Assembly: GCF_029382225.1 (NCBI RefSeq)
Contig: NZ_JARLTC010000015.1
Location: 124,001-188,000 of the forward strand
DNA: 64,000 nucleotides
Reading direction: 5' to 3'
From: Spongiactinospora sp. TRM90649
Lineage (GTDB): Bacteria > Actinomycetota > Actinomycetes > Streptosporangiales > Streptosporangiaceae
In this document: one piece after another, positions 52,345-60,615 of the stretch
Layout: every line of letters begins with the position of its first letter
Numbering within the stretch: position 1 is the first letter of the stretch
The notes under the pieces: generated by a model
The model's input: only the letters and a program-made list of their open reading frames with translations
Database searches by the model: none
What the model was told of the DNA's origin: nothing
Position numbers and translations under genes: made by a program

Positions 52345-53553
52345 TCGTTCGCCTTCCTCGTCCAGGTCTGTCTCTTGAATCGACCGCTTACGCCCCCGGG
52401 CTCTGACGGCCGCCACCATGGCGTCCCGCAGCGCCGGCCATGTCCTGTGCCGCTGGAACGGCAGCTCGAACACCGCCGCGAACAGCCGTGCCACCACCAG
52501 GGTGAGCGGCAGCGCCAGGCCGAGCGTGGCCGCCAGCCTGCCGCCGCCCGGCTCGGTGATGGGTACGACGACCAGCGCGCTCACCGCGACGACCAGCGGG
52601 GCGTGCGTCAGGTAGAGGCTGTAGGAGAAGGACCCGAGCCCGCGGACCGGCCGCGAGTCCAGCAGCCGCACGAGCCGGCGCGGACGGCCGGTGGCCACGG
52701 CGGCGAGCAGCATGCCGACCGAGGGGCCGATGGCCAGGTCCACCCAGAAGAAGTTGCCGACCGTCCACACCGATCCGTTGACCAGGATCAGCGCCAGGAC
52801 GGGCAGGAAGGCCAGGAGCGCCAGCCAGTGCCAGGGCAGGTTCCGCACCCGGTCCCCGGCGGAGACGATGCCCGCGGCGACCACGCCGACCGCGAACAGC
52901 GCGGCGAACTGAGGGGTGAGCCGCATCAGCGCGTCGATCGCGGCGACGCTCGCGGAGAGCGCGCCGACGGCGGCCACGACGACCGTGACGGCGGCCAGCA
53001 TGACGACGGCCCCGGCCCGGCGCACGACCAGCAGCAGGAGCGGGAAGACGAGGTAGAGCTGGGCCTCCACCGCGATCGACCACAGCGCGCCGTTCGGGCT
53101 GGGGGAGCCGATGACGTCCTGCAGCAGCAGCCCGTAGACCAGCACGGACTTGGCGGTGGGCGCGGACTCGCCCGGTTGCGGGACGAGCGTCCAGGCGATG
53201 ATCAGGCTCATCGCCAGGGCGGGCCAGTAGGGCGGCAGGATGCGCCAGAGCCTGCGGTGGGCGAACCGCTTGACTCCGCCGAGCCGCCAGCCGTTCCTGG
53301 CCGGGGCGACGGCGAGGGAGAAGCCGGACAGCACGATGAAGACCCCGACCGCGAAGTGGCCGTACATCATCCAGCCGAGCCAGGGCGGGCCGTTGTCGAC
53401 CGGGAAGCCCGGATAGGACAGCAGGTAGCAGTGGTGCAGGACCACGAAGAGGGCGGCCAGGCCCCTGATTCCGTCCAGTCCGGCGAGCCGGGCACGTCCC
53501 GCGCCGCCGCCGCCGGTGCGTGCGGGCACGCGCTCGGACATGGCAGGTTCCAT
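52321..53553 (-). CDS. Membrane acyltransferase (acyltransferase-3/OafA type)
   Basis: 410 residues with about ten helices. The family start LDGIRGLAALFVVLHHCYLL carries the active-site His, and VGVFIVLSGFSLA and FAHRRLWRILPPYWPALAMS follow. It probably O-acetylates the polysaccharide outside or at the membrane. Start taken at ATG 53553 after AGGAG; ATG 53541 or a start at 53595 are alternatives. Lies opposite the chain-length gene. Confidence 0.85.
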   Translation of the reverse strand: MEPAMSERVPARTGGGGAGRARLAGLDGIRGLAALFVVLHHCYLLSYPGFPVDNGPPWLGWMMYGHFAVGVFIVLSGFSLAVAPARNGWRLGGVKRFAHRRLWRILPPYWPALAMSLIIAWTLVPQPGESAPTAKSVLVYGLLLQDVIGSPSPNGALWSIAVEAQLYLVFPLLLLVVRRAGAVVMLAAVTVVVAAVGALSASVAAIDALMRLTPQFAALFAVGVVAAGIVSAGDRVRNLPWHWLALLAFLPVLALILVNGSVWTVGNFFWVDLAIGPSVGMLLAAVATGRPRRLVRLLDSRPVRGLGSFSYSLYLTHAPLVVAVSALVVVPITEPGGGRLAATLGLALPLTLVVARLFAAVFELPFQRHRTWPALRDAMVAAVRARGRKRSIQETDLDEEGERSAVGRSA

Positions 53554-53922
53554 CGAATCCACTCCTGTCGCCGATCTGTCTCTGCTGGGGGCCACCGTCG
53601 GGGGCCACTGCCGGGCGAAGCGAACAGGCGACGAATGGAGTGTCGCGCGGGGGTTCGGCCCTCAGTGGTTAATCGCACGAAGGAGGCGGTGCGTAACATG
53701 GAACAGGCAAAATCGACAGGTCTTGGGATCGTTCCAAATCCAGCACTTTATGGCGGTTTATGGCGCCGTGTCCTAGTCTTTCATGCCTTGACAATAAGAA
53801 GGCGGACGGTTTCATATGTGGGTGGGGCGCTACACCTAGTAACAGGCGGACTGCCGCTGACGATGGCCATCTACGGTGTATCAGGGTTCACGGCGCCCTG
53901 GCGCACATAAGGGCGGGGAAAC
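53554..53922. other. Divergent intergenic region between acyltransferase and wzz-like gene (369 bases)
   Basis: No supported gene. From about 53660 the base composition is notably less GC-rich. It holds the promoter at 53788-53817 and an apparent leader of about 100 bases before the ATG at 53923. The acyltransferase promoter must also lie at the left end but was not identified. Confidence 0.5.
53788..53817 (+). promoter_or_regulatory. Predicted promoter for the first wzz-like gene
   Basis: A consensus TTGACA (53788-53793) and TCATAT (53812-53817) with an 18-base spacer. A start near 53824 would give a leader of about 100 bases. The best sigma-70-type promoter seen in the window by eye. Confidence 0.6.
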
Positions 53923-55023
53923 ATGGAGTTCTGGAAGACGATTTACGATCTTGCTCGGAGGAAGTTCGTCGGCCCGCCGGTGATCCTCTTATCCATCGTC
54001 ATGGCCGCGATCGTCTACATCCTGGTGCCCGCGACCTACGTCTCCTCCACGTCGATGGTGCTGACCACACCCCCGGCCGGTGGCACGCTGACCTCGGACC
54101 CCGAGCGCCAGGGCGGCCTGACCAACCCGCTGCTGCAGTTCAGCGACGGCCTGCGCACCACCACCGGCGTGCTCATCCTGTCCATGAACACCCCGGAGAT
54201 GATGGCCGCGCTCGGCATCACCGAGAACAGCGGCACCGAGATCATCATCAACGACGGCCGGACCAACCCCGAACTGCTCGGCATCAGCATGAGCGGGCCG
54301 TTCATCTACATCGAGACCACCAGCGGCTCCGCCCAGGCCGCCAAGGACGTCACCGCCCGTGCACAGCGCCGCATCCGCCAGGAGCTCGACGACCGTCAGC
54401 GCGCCCTCGGAGCGCCCCGCTCCACCTACATCTCCATCGTCGACGTGGTGCCGCCCACCCTGCCCAAGGCGTCACTGTCGGACAAGATCCAGTTCGCCGG
54501 CGGGGCGCTCGTGGCCTGCGTCAGCCTGGGCTTCGGCATCGCCTACGCGCTGCGCCGCCGCAAGATCCTGAGTGACCAGGCCGCCGCGCCCCCCGCCACG
54601 GCGGCGTTCGCCGCCGCGCACGTGGGAGCCCCGCCCGGCTCCCGTGCCATCGCGCCCGGCGCCGGGGCCGTGCCGAAGAAGCCCGCCAAGCCGGCCGCCG
54701 AGCCGAAGGCCGTGGCCGGACCGCCGGCCAAATCGCCCGCGAAGCCCCCCGCGAAGGCTCCGGCGCAGCCTCCGAAGGCCCCGGCGAAGAAGGACGCCAA
54801 GGCGGAGGAGCCCAAGGACCGGCCGGAGGACGAGCAGTCGCCCAAGGACGCGGGCGGCTGGCCCAAGGAGGGGCTCGGCAAGTCGGTCGTGGTGATGTTC
54901 CCCGCGACCGGCGGGCAGGACGACGACACCGTCGCCTTCGCGCGCCTGCCGCTGGACGAGACAGGCCCCATCCCCGCCGTCAACAACGAGAACCACACCA
55001 GGTACGAGCACGGCAAGGACTGA
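53923..55023 (+). CDS. Wzz-like polysaccharide co-polymerase with long P/A/K-rich cytoplasmic tail
   Basis: 366 residues. TM helix 1 (about 17-36), periplasm-side domain with ATYVSSTSMVLTTPP, NPLLQFSDGLRTTTGVLIL and LSMNTPEMMAALGI, TM helix 2 (about 191-210), then about 155 residues rich in Pro, Ala and Lys. Controls chain length. No Walker motifs, so there is no built-in tyrosine kinase. A paralogue lies at 56176. Codon 23 is TTA (53989-53991). ATG preceded by AAGGGCGGGG. Confidence 0.85.
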   Translation: MEFWKTIYDLARRKFVGPPVILLSIVMAAIVYILVPATYVSSTSMVLTTPPAGGTLTSDPERQGGLTNPLLQFSDGLRTTTGVLILSMNTPEMMAALGITENSGTEIIINDGRTNPELLGISMSGPFIYIETTSGSAQAAKDVTARAQRRIRQELDDRQRALGAPRSTYISIVDVVPPTLPKASLSDKIQFAGGALVACVSLGFGIAYALRRRKILSDQAAAPPATAAFAAAHVGAPPGSRAIAPGAGAVPKKPAKPAAEPKAVAGPPAKSPAKPPAKAPAQPPKAPAKKDAKAEEPKDRPEDEQSPKDAGGWPKEGLGKSVVVMFPATGGQDDDTVAFARLPLDETGPIPAVNNENHTRYEHGKD

Positions 55024-55069
55024 GCTCGCACAGACGCGGCCGCGCGGGGTCACCGCCGCCGGGAGGTCC

Positions 55070-55945
55070 TCACGACTCGGCGGCGACCTCCGCGCATCGC
55101 CGTACGGCGGCCTGCCGCACGTGGTGGGGGGTGTTGGACTTGGCGGAGATCGCCATCCCCACGGCGTCCGGCCCGAGGCGGTCGGCGAAGGCCACCGCCG
55201 CCCGCTCGTCCCACGCGGTGTGGTCGTAGCTGGTGTGGCAGAACGTCGTGTCGGACTCCGGCCGCTCCTCGCCGAGCACCTCGTCCACGAACACGCCGTA
55301 CAGGATGAACTCCGAGATGTGCACCTCGGCGGTGAAGGCGTCGAGCCAGTGCCGTCCGGTGACCTCGCTGACGCGCTGCCGCATCGCCTCGACGACCGAG
55401 GGACGCCAGGGGATCAGCGGGCCCACGTAGTCGGGCAGCGGCAGCGGCGGGGGCGGGGGGAGCCCGAGCAGCCGCCTCGCCACGTGGTGCCAGATCACGT
55501 GGCGGGTCATCGACTCGTTGACCGCGTTCTCCTCGCGGTAGAGCAGCGGCCTGCCGTCGCGGATGAAACGCTCGGCCCGGGTCGGGCGCACCAGCACCAC
55601 GTCGGAGTCGGCGATCAGCGCCACATCGGCGTCGATCGTCGCGGCGGCGTGTATCTTGATGGCCTGCTGGGTGATCCACCCGCGCACCGGGGGCCACGGC
55701 CGTCGTGCGTTGACGTAGATCTCCGAGCGGGGCATCCGCAGGTAGCGGCCCGGCAGGGCGTCGGAACGCGCGATCACCCGGCACCTCGGGCCCTCGAACC
55801 TGGCGAACGCCGCCAGGTCTGCGGGCGGCACGAAGACATGGTGAACGGTGTCGTCCGTGGTGTGCTCAAGAACGGACGCGTGCAGATCGGCGAACAATCG
55901 GATGTCGGGCGAGTAGCTCGGGGTGACGACGGCCAGTTTGGGCAT
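55070..55945 (-). CDS. DUF6492-type putative glycosyltransferase
   Basis: 291 residues. KLAVVTPSYSPDIRLFADLH at the start, LIADSDVVLVRP (DxD-like, near residue 110) and WHHVARRLLGLPPPPPL, with HTSYDHTAWDERAAVAF near the C-terminus. The layout matches the DUF6492 group found in sugar loci, thought to be nucleotide-sugar transferases. Divergent from the second wzz-like gene, convergent with the first across 46 bases. Confidence 0.72.
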   Translation of the reverse strand: MPKLAVVTPSYSPDIRLFADLHASVLEHTTDDTVHHVFVPPADLAAFARFEGPRCRVIARSDALPGRYLRMPRSEIYVNARRPWPPVRGWITQQAIKIHAAATIDADVALIADSDVVLVRPTRAERFIRDGRPLLYREENAVNESMTRHVIWHHVARRLLGLPPPPPLPLPDYVGPLIPWRPSVVEAMRQRVSEVTGRHWLDAFTAEVHISEFILYGVFVDEVLGEERPESDTTFCHTSYDHTAWDERAAVAFADRLGPDAVGMAISAKSNTPHHVRQAAVRRCAEVAAES

Positions 55946-56110
55946 GGATGGTCTGGTCTCCAGTCCTATGGCTGATTCGGGTCATGGCCCGCTGCTTCAT
56001 TCATCATGGTTGTGCTAGTCACTTGTTACCGGCGTTCCCGGAAGGTTGCTTTTAGGTCACGTCTACGACAGAAAGCTCGGCCGCTTTCCGGCGTAACATC
56101 GCACGGGTCG

Positions 56111-56146
56111 GCATCCGATCACTCCTTTGGGGAGGCTGTCGGATGC
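56111..56146 (+). promoter_or_regulatory. Leader stem-loop before the second wzz-like gene
   Basis: GCATCCGA (56111-56118) and TCGGATGC (56139-56146) are exact complements, enclosing CTCC/GGAG as an inner stem. It ends about 30 bases before ATG 56176, in the 230-base divergent gap. Possible leader regulation or terminator; untested. Confidence 0.4.
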
Positions 56147-56175
56147 GACTCCCGACATCCAGCATGGGAGAGCGG

Positions 56176-56925
56176 ATGGACTTCTGGGGGACGGTCCTTG
56201 TCCTGTTCCGTCGCTGGTACCTCTCCTTTCCCGCGTTCCTGCTGGCCGTCGCCGCCGCGTTCGGCGTCTACAAGACCATTCCGACCACCTACGTGTCGTC
56301 GGCCATGCTCGTGCTGACCGTTCCGAACAGCGGCGCCAGCCTGCCCAACAACCCCAAGGTGCCGAATGGGAAGATGAACCCGCTCCTCAACTTCGACCAC
56401 GGGCTGAGCGTCTCGGCGTCCATTCTGATCGCCGCGCTCGGCACGCCGGAGATCGCCCAGGAGCTGGGCTCGACCCCCGGGGAGGGCGGCACCACCTACC
56501 GGGCCTACAACGGCAGCAGCAACCTGGAGTCGCTGGCCACCGGTCCCTTCGTGTTCATCGAGGGGGAGAGCGCCGATCCCGCCGCCGCGCAGGCGATCGT
56601 GCGCAGGGTGATCAAACGGGCCGGAGTGGAGCTCCAGGCCCGGCAGCATCGCCTCGCCGCGCCGGAGGCGACCTTCATCCGGCTGACCGAGAGCATCCCG
56701 CCGACGGCCCCGCAGGGCCAGGGCGGGCGCCGGATGCGGTCCGCGGCGGCGGCCCTCGGCCTGGGGCTGATCTCCGCGCTGACCGTCACGTTCGCCGGTG
56801 ACAGCGTGCTGACCTCCCGGCGCAGGCGCCGCCAGGCCCTGGCCACGGCCGCGCCGCCCGACCCCGGCGCGCGGGCGCAGACCGACGACGGCCTGGTGCG
56901 CGTCGGCGCGCCTCCGGAGCGCTGA
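56176..56925 (+). CDS. Second Wzz-like polysaccharide co-polymerase
   Basis: 249 residues, paralogue of the protein at 53923. TM 1 (about 17-33), TTYVSSAMLVLTVPN, NPLLNFDHGLSVSASILIAA and LGTPEIAQEL align with it; TM 2 lies at about 189-208, then a short basic tail. The long P/A/K tail is missing. ATG 56176 after GGGAGAGC; ATG 56164 and 56143 are alternatives. Two bases before the Wzy-like GTG, so coupled to the polymerase. Confidence 0.82.
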   Translation: MDFWGTVLVLFRRWYLSFPAFLLAVAAAFGVYKTIPTTYVSSAMLVLTVPNSGASLPNNPKVPNGKMNPLLNFDHGLSVSASILIAALGTPEIAQELGSTPGEGGTTYRAYNGSSNLESLATGPFVFIEGESADPAAAQAIVRRVIKRAGVELQARQHRLAAPEATFIRLTESIPPTAPQGQGGRRMRSAAAALGLGLISALTVTFAGDSVLTSRRRRRQALATAAPPDPGARAQTDDGLVRVGAPPER

Positions 56926-56927
56926 TC

Positions 56928-58301
56928 GTGGCCAAGACGGTGACCGAGGTGGAGTCCCCTCCCGCGCCTCCCGCACCCTCCGGGCGCGGCTTCGTGCGCG
57001 CCGACGGCGCGACGCTGGCCATGGTGTTCGCCGTGGTGCTGCTGGTGATCCCGGCCCGGCTGGTGTTCGTCGGGCTGCCGCTGTCGATCAGCCCGGCCAA
57101 CCTGGTCGCCCTGATCTCCGCCGCCGTCTGGCTGTTCGCGCACTTCACGGTGACGCTGAACATGGCCAAGGGCCGCACGCCGGTGCGCACCGGCATCTTC
57201 GCCTACGCCACCTCGATGATCGCCACGTTCGGCTTCGCCACCTACGGCTTCCTGCCCGCCGACGAGCTGGGCCTGGCCGACCACGCGTTCATCCTGATCA
57301 TCGCCAACGTGGGCCTGGCGCTGCTGGTCTGCGACGGCATCCGCAGCCCCGAACGCCTGGACTTCCTGCTCAAATGCGTGGTGCTGGCCGGGGCGTTCAT
57401 CTCGGTGATCGGGGCCTTCCAGTACCTGTTCAACATCGACCTGACGAACTTCCTCGAACTGCCCGGCCTGCGCTACACGTCGGAGGACGCCACCATCATC
57501 GAGCGCGGCGGCGGACGCCGCGTCGGCTCGACCACCGGCCACCCGATCGAGTTCGGCGTGGTGTGCTCGATGTTGCTGCCGATCGCCGTCCACTACGGCT
57601 ACAAGGCCAGGCTGCGCGGCGAACCGGCGCTGCGCTGGTGGGGCTGCGCCGGGCTGATCGGCCTCGGGCTGATGTTCTCGGTGTCGCGTTCGGCGGTACT
57701 GGGCCTGGCCGCCGTGTCGCTGGTGCTGCTGATCGGCTGGCCGAGCCGCCGGCGGCTGCAGGCGCTGCTGGTCACCCTGGGCTTCCTGGTGGTCATCCGG
57801 GTGGCGGTGCCGGGCCTGCTCGGCACCTTCTACTCGCTGTTCGCCAACTTCGGCAACGACGACAGCATCCGTTACCGCACGCACGACTACGACGTGGCGG
57901 TGGCCGAGATCTCCAGGCACCCATGGCTCGGACGCGGGGTCGGCACGTGGTACGCCCCCAAGCACCAGGTGTTCGACAACCAGTACATCCTGTCGACGGT
58001 CGAGACCGGCTACATCGGCATCGTGGCGTTCGCGATGATGTTCCTGATCGCCATCTACGCCGGGCTGCGGGTGCGCTACCTCAGCCCAGACCCCGGCACG
58101 CGCGACCTCGGGCTGACCCTGAGCGCGTGCCTGGTCGCCCCGCTGGTCGGCTCGGCCACCTTCGACCTGCTGTCGTTCGCCACCGTGACCGGCCTGGCCT
58201 ACCTGCTGATCGGCGCGAACGGCGCGCTGTTGCGCACCACCGAAGCCGGTCTTCAGGGCCCCGCGCAGGCCAGCGGCCCGACGGTGCCGGTGACCCGGTA
58301 G
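56928..58301 (+). CDS. O-antigen ligase/polymerase family protein (Wzy-like)
   Basis: 457 residues with about 11 helices. Large periplasmic loop and downstream signatures: GGRRVGSTTGHPIEFGVVCS, SVSRSAVLGLAAVSLVLLIG, SRHPWLGRGVGTW and STVETGYIGIVAFAMMFLIA, all as in Wzy/WaaL proteins. Expected to polymerise flipped repeat units; ligase activity cannot be excluded. GTG at 56928 directly follows the second wzz-like gene. Its last 49 bases overlap the convergent lipoprotein gene. Confidence 0.87.
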   Translation: MAKTVTEVESPPAPPAPSGRGFVRADGATLAMVFAVVLLVIPARLVFVGLPLSISPANLVALISAAVWLFAHFTVTLNMAKGRTPVRTGIFAYATSMIATFGFATYGFLPADELGLADHAFILIIANVGLALLVCDGIRSPERLDFLLKCVVLAGAFISVIGAFQYLFNIDLTNFLELPGLRYTSEDATIIERGGGRRVGSTTGHPIEFGVVCSMLLPIAVHYGYKARLRGEPALRWWGCAGLIGLGLMFSVSRSAVLGLAAVSLVLLIGWPSRRRLQALLVTLGFLVVIRVAVPGLLGTFYSLFANFGNDDSIRYRTHDYDVAVAEISRHPWLGRGVGTWYAPKHQVFDNQYILSTVETGYIGIVAFAMMFLIAIYAGLRVRYLSPDPGTRDLGLTLSACLVAPLVGSATFDLLSFATVTGLAYLLIGANGALLRTTEAGLQGPAQASGPTVPVTR

Positions 58302-59152
58302 CCCTCGTCGATCGTGACCAGCGTGTTGTCGGCCCACTCGCCCTTGCCACAGTCGGAGTCGACCGGGCCGTAGACCCAGGACTTGTTCACCAACCGGTTG
58401 CCCCGCACCACCTGGCGCCCGGCGACGTTGCGCACCTGGATGCTGTAGGTGCCGCCCATGACCAGGTTGTCGGTGACCGTGACGTTGGACTGGCCCTCGT
58501 CCACGAGGAACACCGGCGCGGTGATGTCCTTGGCGTTGCGCTGGTCGATGGTGTTGTGGTGGAAGCGCAGGTTCTTGCCGGTCTTGTAGGACTGGATGCC
58601 GTCGGAATGGTCGCCGGGGGTCGAGCACAGGTTGACGTAGGAGTCCTGGATGTCGATGTCGTCGCCGGAGGCGCGGAAGCCGTCGCTGTGGTTGCGGATC
58701 AGCACGCGCGTGGCCCGATACTTCGAGGGGCCGATCCCGGGGGCCTGGTGGCAGCCGCTCGGCGGGCCGACCGTGGAGTCGGTGATCGTGAAGGAGTAGA
58801 ACTTCAGCGAGTACTCGGCCCACACGGCGCCGTCGATGCGGCTGTTCTTGACGGTGACGTCGTCGGCGGTGATCAGCAGCTCGCCGGGGATGTGCACGCC
58901 GTCCAGGACGGTGCCGGGCTTGGTGACCCGGTAGGCGACGCCCTCGGTGTTGAGCTCCACCTTGGTCAGCTTGGTGCCCTTGGGCACGCCGGTGCACTCG
59001 GGCGTGGGGTACTCGGGACAGCCGGAGGCGGGGGAGGGCAGCGGCGCCGGGGACGTCGGCGCGGCGCGGCGCGGCGATGGTTCCGCGCCGGGCCCGGAAC
59101 TGCAGGACGCGACCAGCGCGGCGGCTGCGGTGATCGTTAAGACCCGGCGCAT
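58253..59152 (-). CDS. Beta-helix lipoprotein (right-handed parallel beta-helix)
   Basis: 299 residues from ATG 59152. Lipoprotein signal: MRRVLTITAAAALVASCSSG with the lipobox VASC. The rest is a run of short beta-strand coils (VTVKNSRIDGAVWAEYSL, IDIQDSYVNLCSTPGDHSDG, VTVTDNLVMGGTYSIQVRN) as in pectate-lyase-like helices. It may bind, trim or depolymerise the polysaccharide, but no catalytic set was identified. Codon 5 is TTA. Sequence from 59230 upstream in the same frame lacks a signal. Confidence 0.8.
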   Translation of the reverse strand: MRRVLTITAAAALVASCSSGPGAEPSPRRAAPTSPAPLPSPASGCPEYPTPECTGVPKGTKLTKVELNTEGVAYRVTKPGTVLDGVHIPGELLITADDVTVKNSRIDGAVWAEYSLKFYSFTITDSTVGPPSGCHQAPGIGPSKYRATRVLIRNHSDGFRASGDDIDIQDSYVNLCSTPGDHSDGIQSYKTGKNLRFHHNTIDQRNAKDITAPVFLVDEGQSNVTVTDNLVMGGTYSIQVRNVAGRQVVRGNRLVNKSWVYGPVDSDCGKGEWADNTLVTIDEGYRVTGTVGPLACAGP

Positions 59153-59202
59153 ACTCACGGCTCCATCACTTGGGGTCGGGCCCCGATGGCCGGGGCCTGG
59201 TG

Positions 59203-59745
59203 TCACAGACGCGCGCGCAATTGTTCCCACGAGCCGGCGTCACGGTCACGCGCACTGATGGCGGAGAGCGCGAGCGGCCACTCGATTTTCAATTCCGGAT
59301 CGTCGAAGCGCACCGCTAGATCTTCCGACGGGTCGTGTTCCCTGTCGATTCTGTAGCATACGTCGGCCTGATCGGTGAGCGCCTGGAAACCGTGCAGCAA
59401 TCCCGGGGGCACGTACAGCGTGGCGAAGTCGTCATCGTCGAGACGCACCGAGGTCACCTCGCCGAACGTCGGGGAATCGGGGCGGGCGTCCACCAGAATG
59501 TCGAGGATCGCGCCCCGGGCGCATCGCACGAGCTTGGCCTCGCCCCGCCCGGAACGGCCGTGCATACCGCGAATCGTGCCCTTGCGCGACCGTGACTGGC
59601 TGTCCTGGATGAACGCGTCCGGGTCGAGTCCGTGCTCTTTCGCCACGGCCACGTCGAACACCCGGGTGAACAGCCCGCGATCGTCATGGTGCGGGGTCGG
59701 AAAGAATAACAGGACGCCGTCAAGCGGTGCTTTCTCCACACGCAT
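59203..59745 (-). CDS. RmlC-like NDP-sugar epimerase, second copy
   Basis: 180-residue cupin. HHDDRGLFTRVFD, catalytic His62 in TIRGMHGRSGRGEAKLVRCA, ILDILVDARPDSPTFGEV, and VPPGLLHGFQALTDQADVCY are RmlC features. Where RmlC has Tyr (Tyr140 in the rmlC gene at 43163) this protein shows His137 in REHDPSED, so only one epimerisation or a different stereochemistry is possible. Distant from rmlABDC, so it probably serves another deoxysugar. TTA at codon 13. Divergent from the glycosyltransferase at 59774 by 28 bases. Confidence 0.85.
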   Translation of the reverse strand: MRVEKAPLDGVLLFFPTPHHDDRGLFTRVFDVAVAKEHGLDPDAFIQDSQSRSRKGTIRGMHGRSGRGEAKLVRCARGAILDILVDARPDSPTFGEVTSVRLDDDDFATLYVPPGLLHGFQALTDQADVCYRIDREHDPSEDLAVRFDDPELKIEWPLALSAISARDRDAGSWEQLRARL

Positions 59746-59773
59746 ATGGGATCCTTTACAAAAGGGAGGGGAA

Positions 59774-60601
59774 ATGGTGGAAGTGGTCATTCCCGCACAC
59801 AACGAGGAAACCGTTGTGGCGGGGAACATCGCACGACTGCTCGACGGCGCCGCGCCGGGCGAGTTCGATGTCCTGGTGGTCGCCAACGCCTGCTCCGACC
59901 GCACGGCCGAAGTGGCGCGGACGGCCGGCGCACGCGTCCTGGAGACCGACCAGCCCGGCAAGGCCAACGCGCTGCGGCTCGGCGACGCCGCCTGCCACGG
60001 CTTCCCCCGCGTGTACCTGGACGCCGACGTGCGGTTGTCGGCGGACTCGGCGCGCGCGCTGGTCCAGGCCGCCCGGCGGCCCGGAGTGCTCGCCTGCGCG
60101 CCCGTGCCCGAGATGGACATGCGCGGGGTGGGCTGGGTGTCGCGGCGGCTGACCAAGGTCCACGAGGGCCTCGTCGCGCCCACCAGGGGCCTGGCCGGGG
60201 TGGGCGTCTACGTGCTCACCGAGGAGGGCCACGCCCGGGTGTTCCCGATGCCCGACGTGATCTCCGACGATGGGTGGGTGCACGCCAGCTTCGCGCCGCA
60301 CGAACGAGTGGTGGTGACCGAGGCCCGCTCGCTGGTGCGCCCCTCGCAGACCGTGGCGGCGAACCTCAACCGGCGGGTGCGGGTGCGCATGGGCAACCGC
60401 CAGCTCGCCGAGCTGGGACGCCCGGTCACCGCGCGCCGGCTGGCGCTCGGTGACCTGCGGGCGCTGGTCGCCGCGCGGCGCGCGACCCTGCTCGACGCCG
60501 CGTGCTATCTCGGAGTGCTCGTCCTGGACAAGGCGCTGACCAGGGTGCGGGCGTTGCGTCGGGGGCCGGTCGCCTGGGGGACCGACGCCACCTCGCGCTA
60601 G
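59774..60601 (+). CDS. Family 2 glycosyltransferase
   Basis: 275 residues. VEVVIPAHNEETVVAGNIAR, VLVVANACSDRTAEVA, GKANALRLGDAA and VYLDADVRLS (DxD) are GT2 hallmarks; PDVISDDGWVHASF follows. No TM helices, so a soluble or peripheral cytoplasmic enzyme. ATG at 59774 preceded by GGGAGGGG. Convergent with the methyltransferase gene at 60616. Confidence 0.85.
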   Translation: MVEVVIPAHNEETVVAGNIARLLDGAAPGEFDVLVVANACSDRTAEVARTAGARVLETDQPGKANALRLGDAACHGFPRVYLDADVRLSADSARALVQAARRPGVLACAPVPEMDMRGVGWVSRRLTKVHEGLVAPTRGLAGVGVYVLTEEGHARVFPMPDVISDDGWVHASFAPHERVVVTEARSLVRPSQTVAANLNRRVRVRMGNRQLAELGRPVTARRLALGDLRALVAARRATLLDAACYLGVLVLDKALTRVRALRRGPVAWGTDATSR

Positions 60602-60615
60602 CGGGAGGGCTCGGA

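Noticed and set aside
56505..58997. 830-codon minus-strand frame across wzz, wzy and the lipoprotein
   Set aside because: Gln/Arg/Gly-rich antisense shadow of the Wzz-like, Wzy-like genes.
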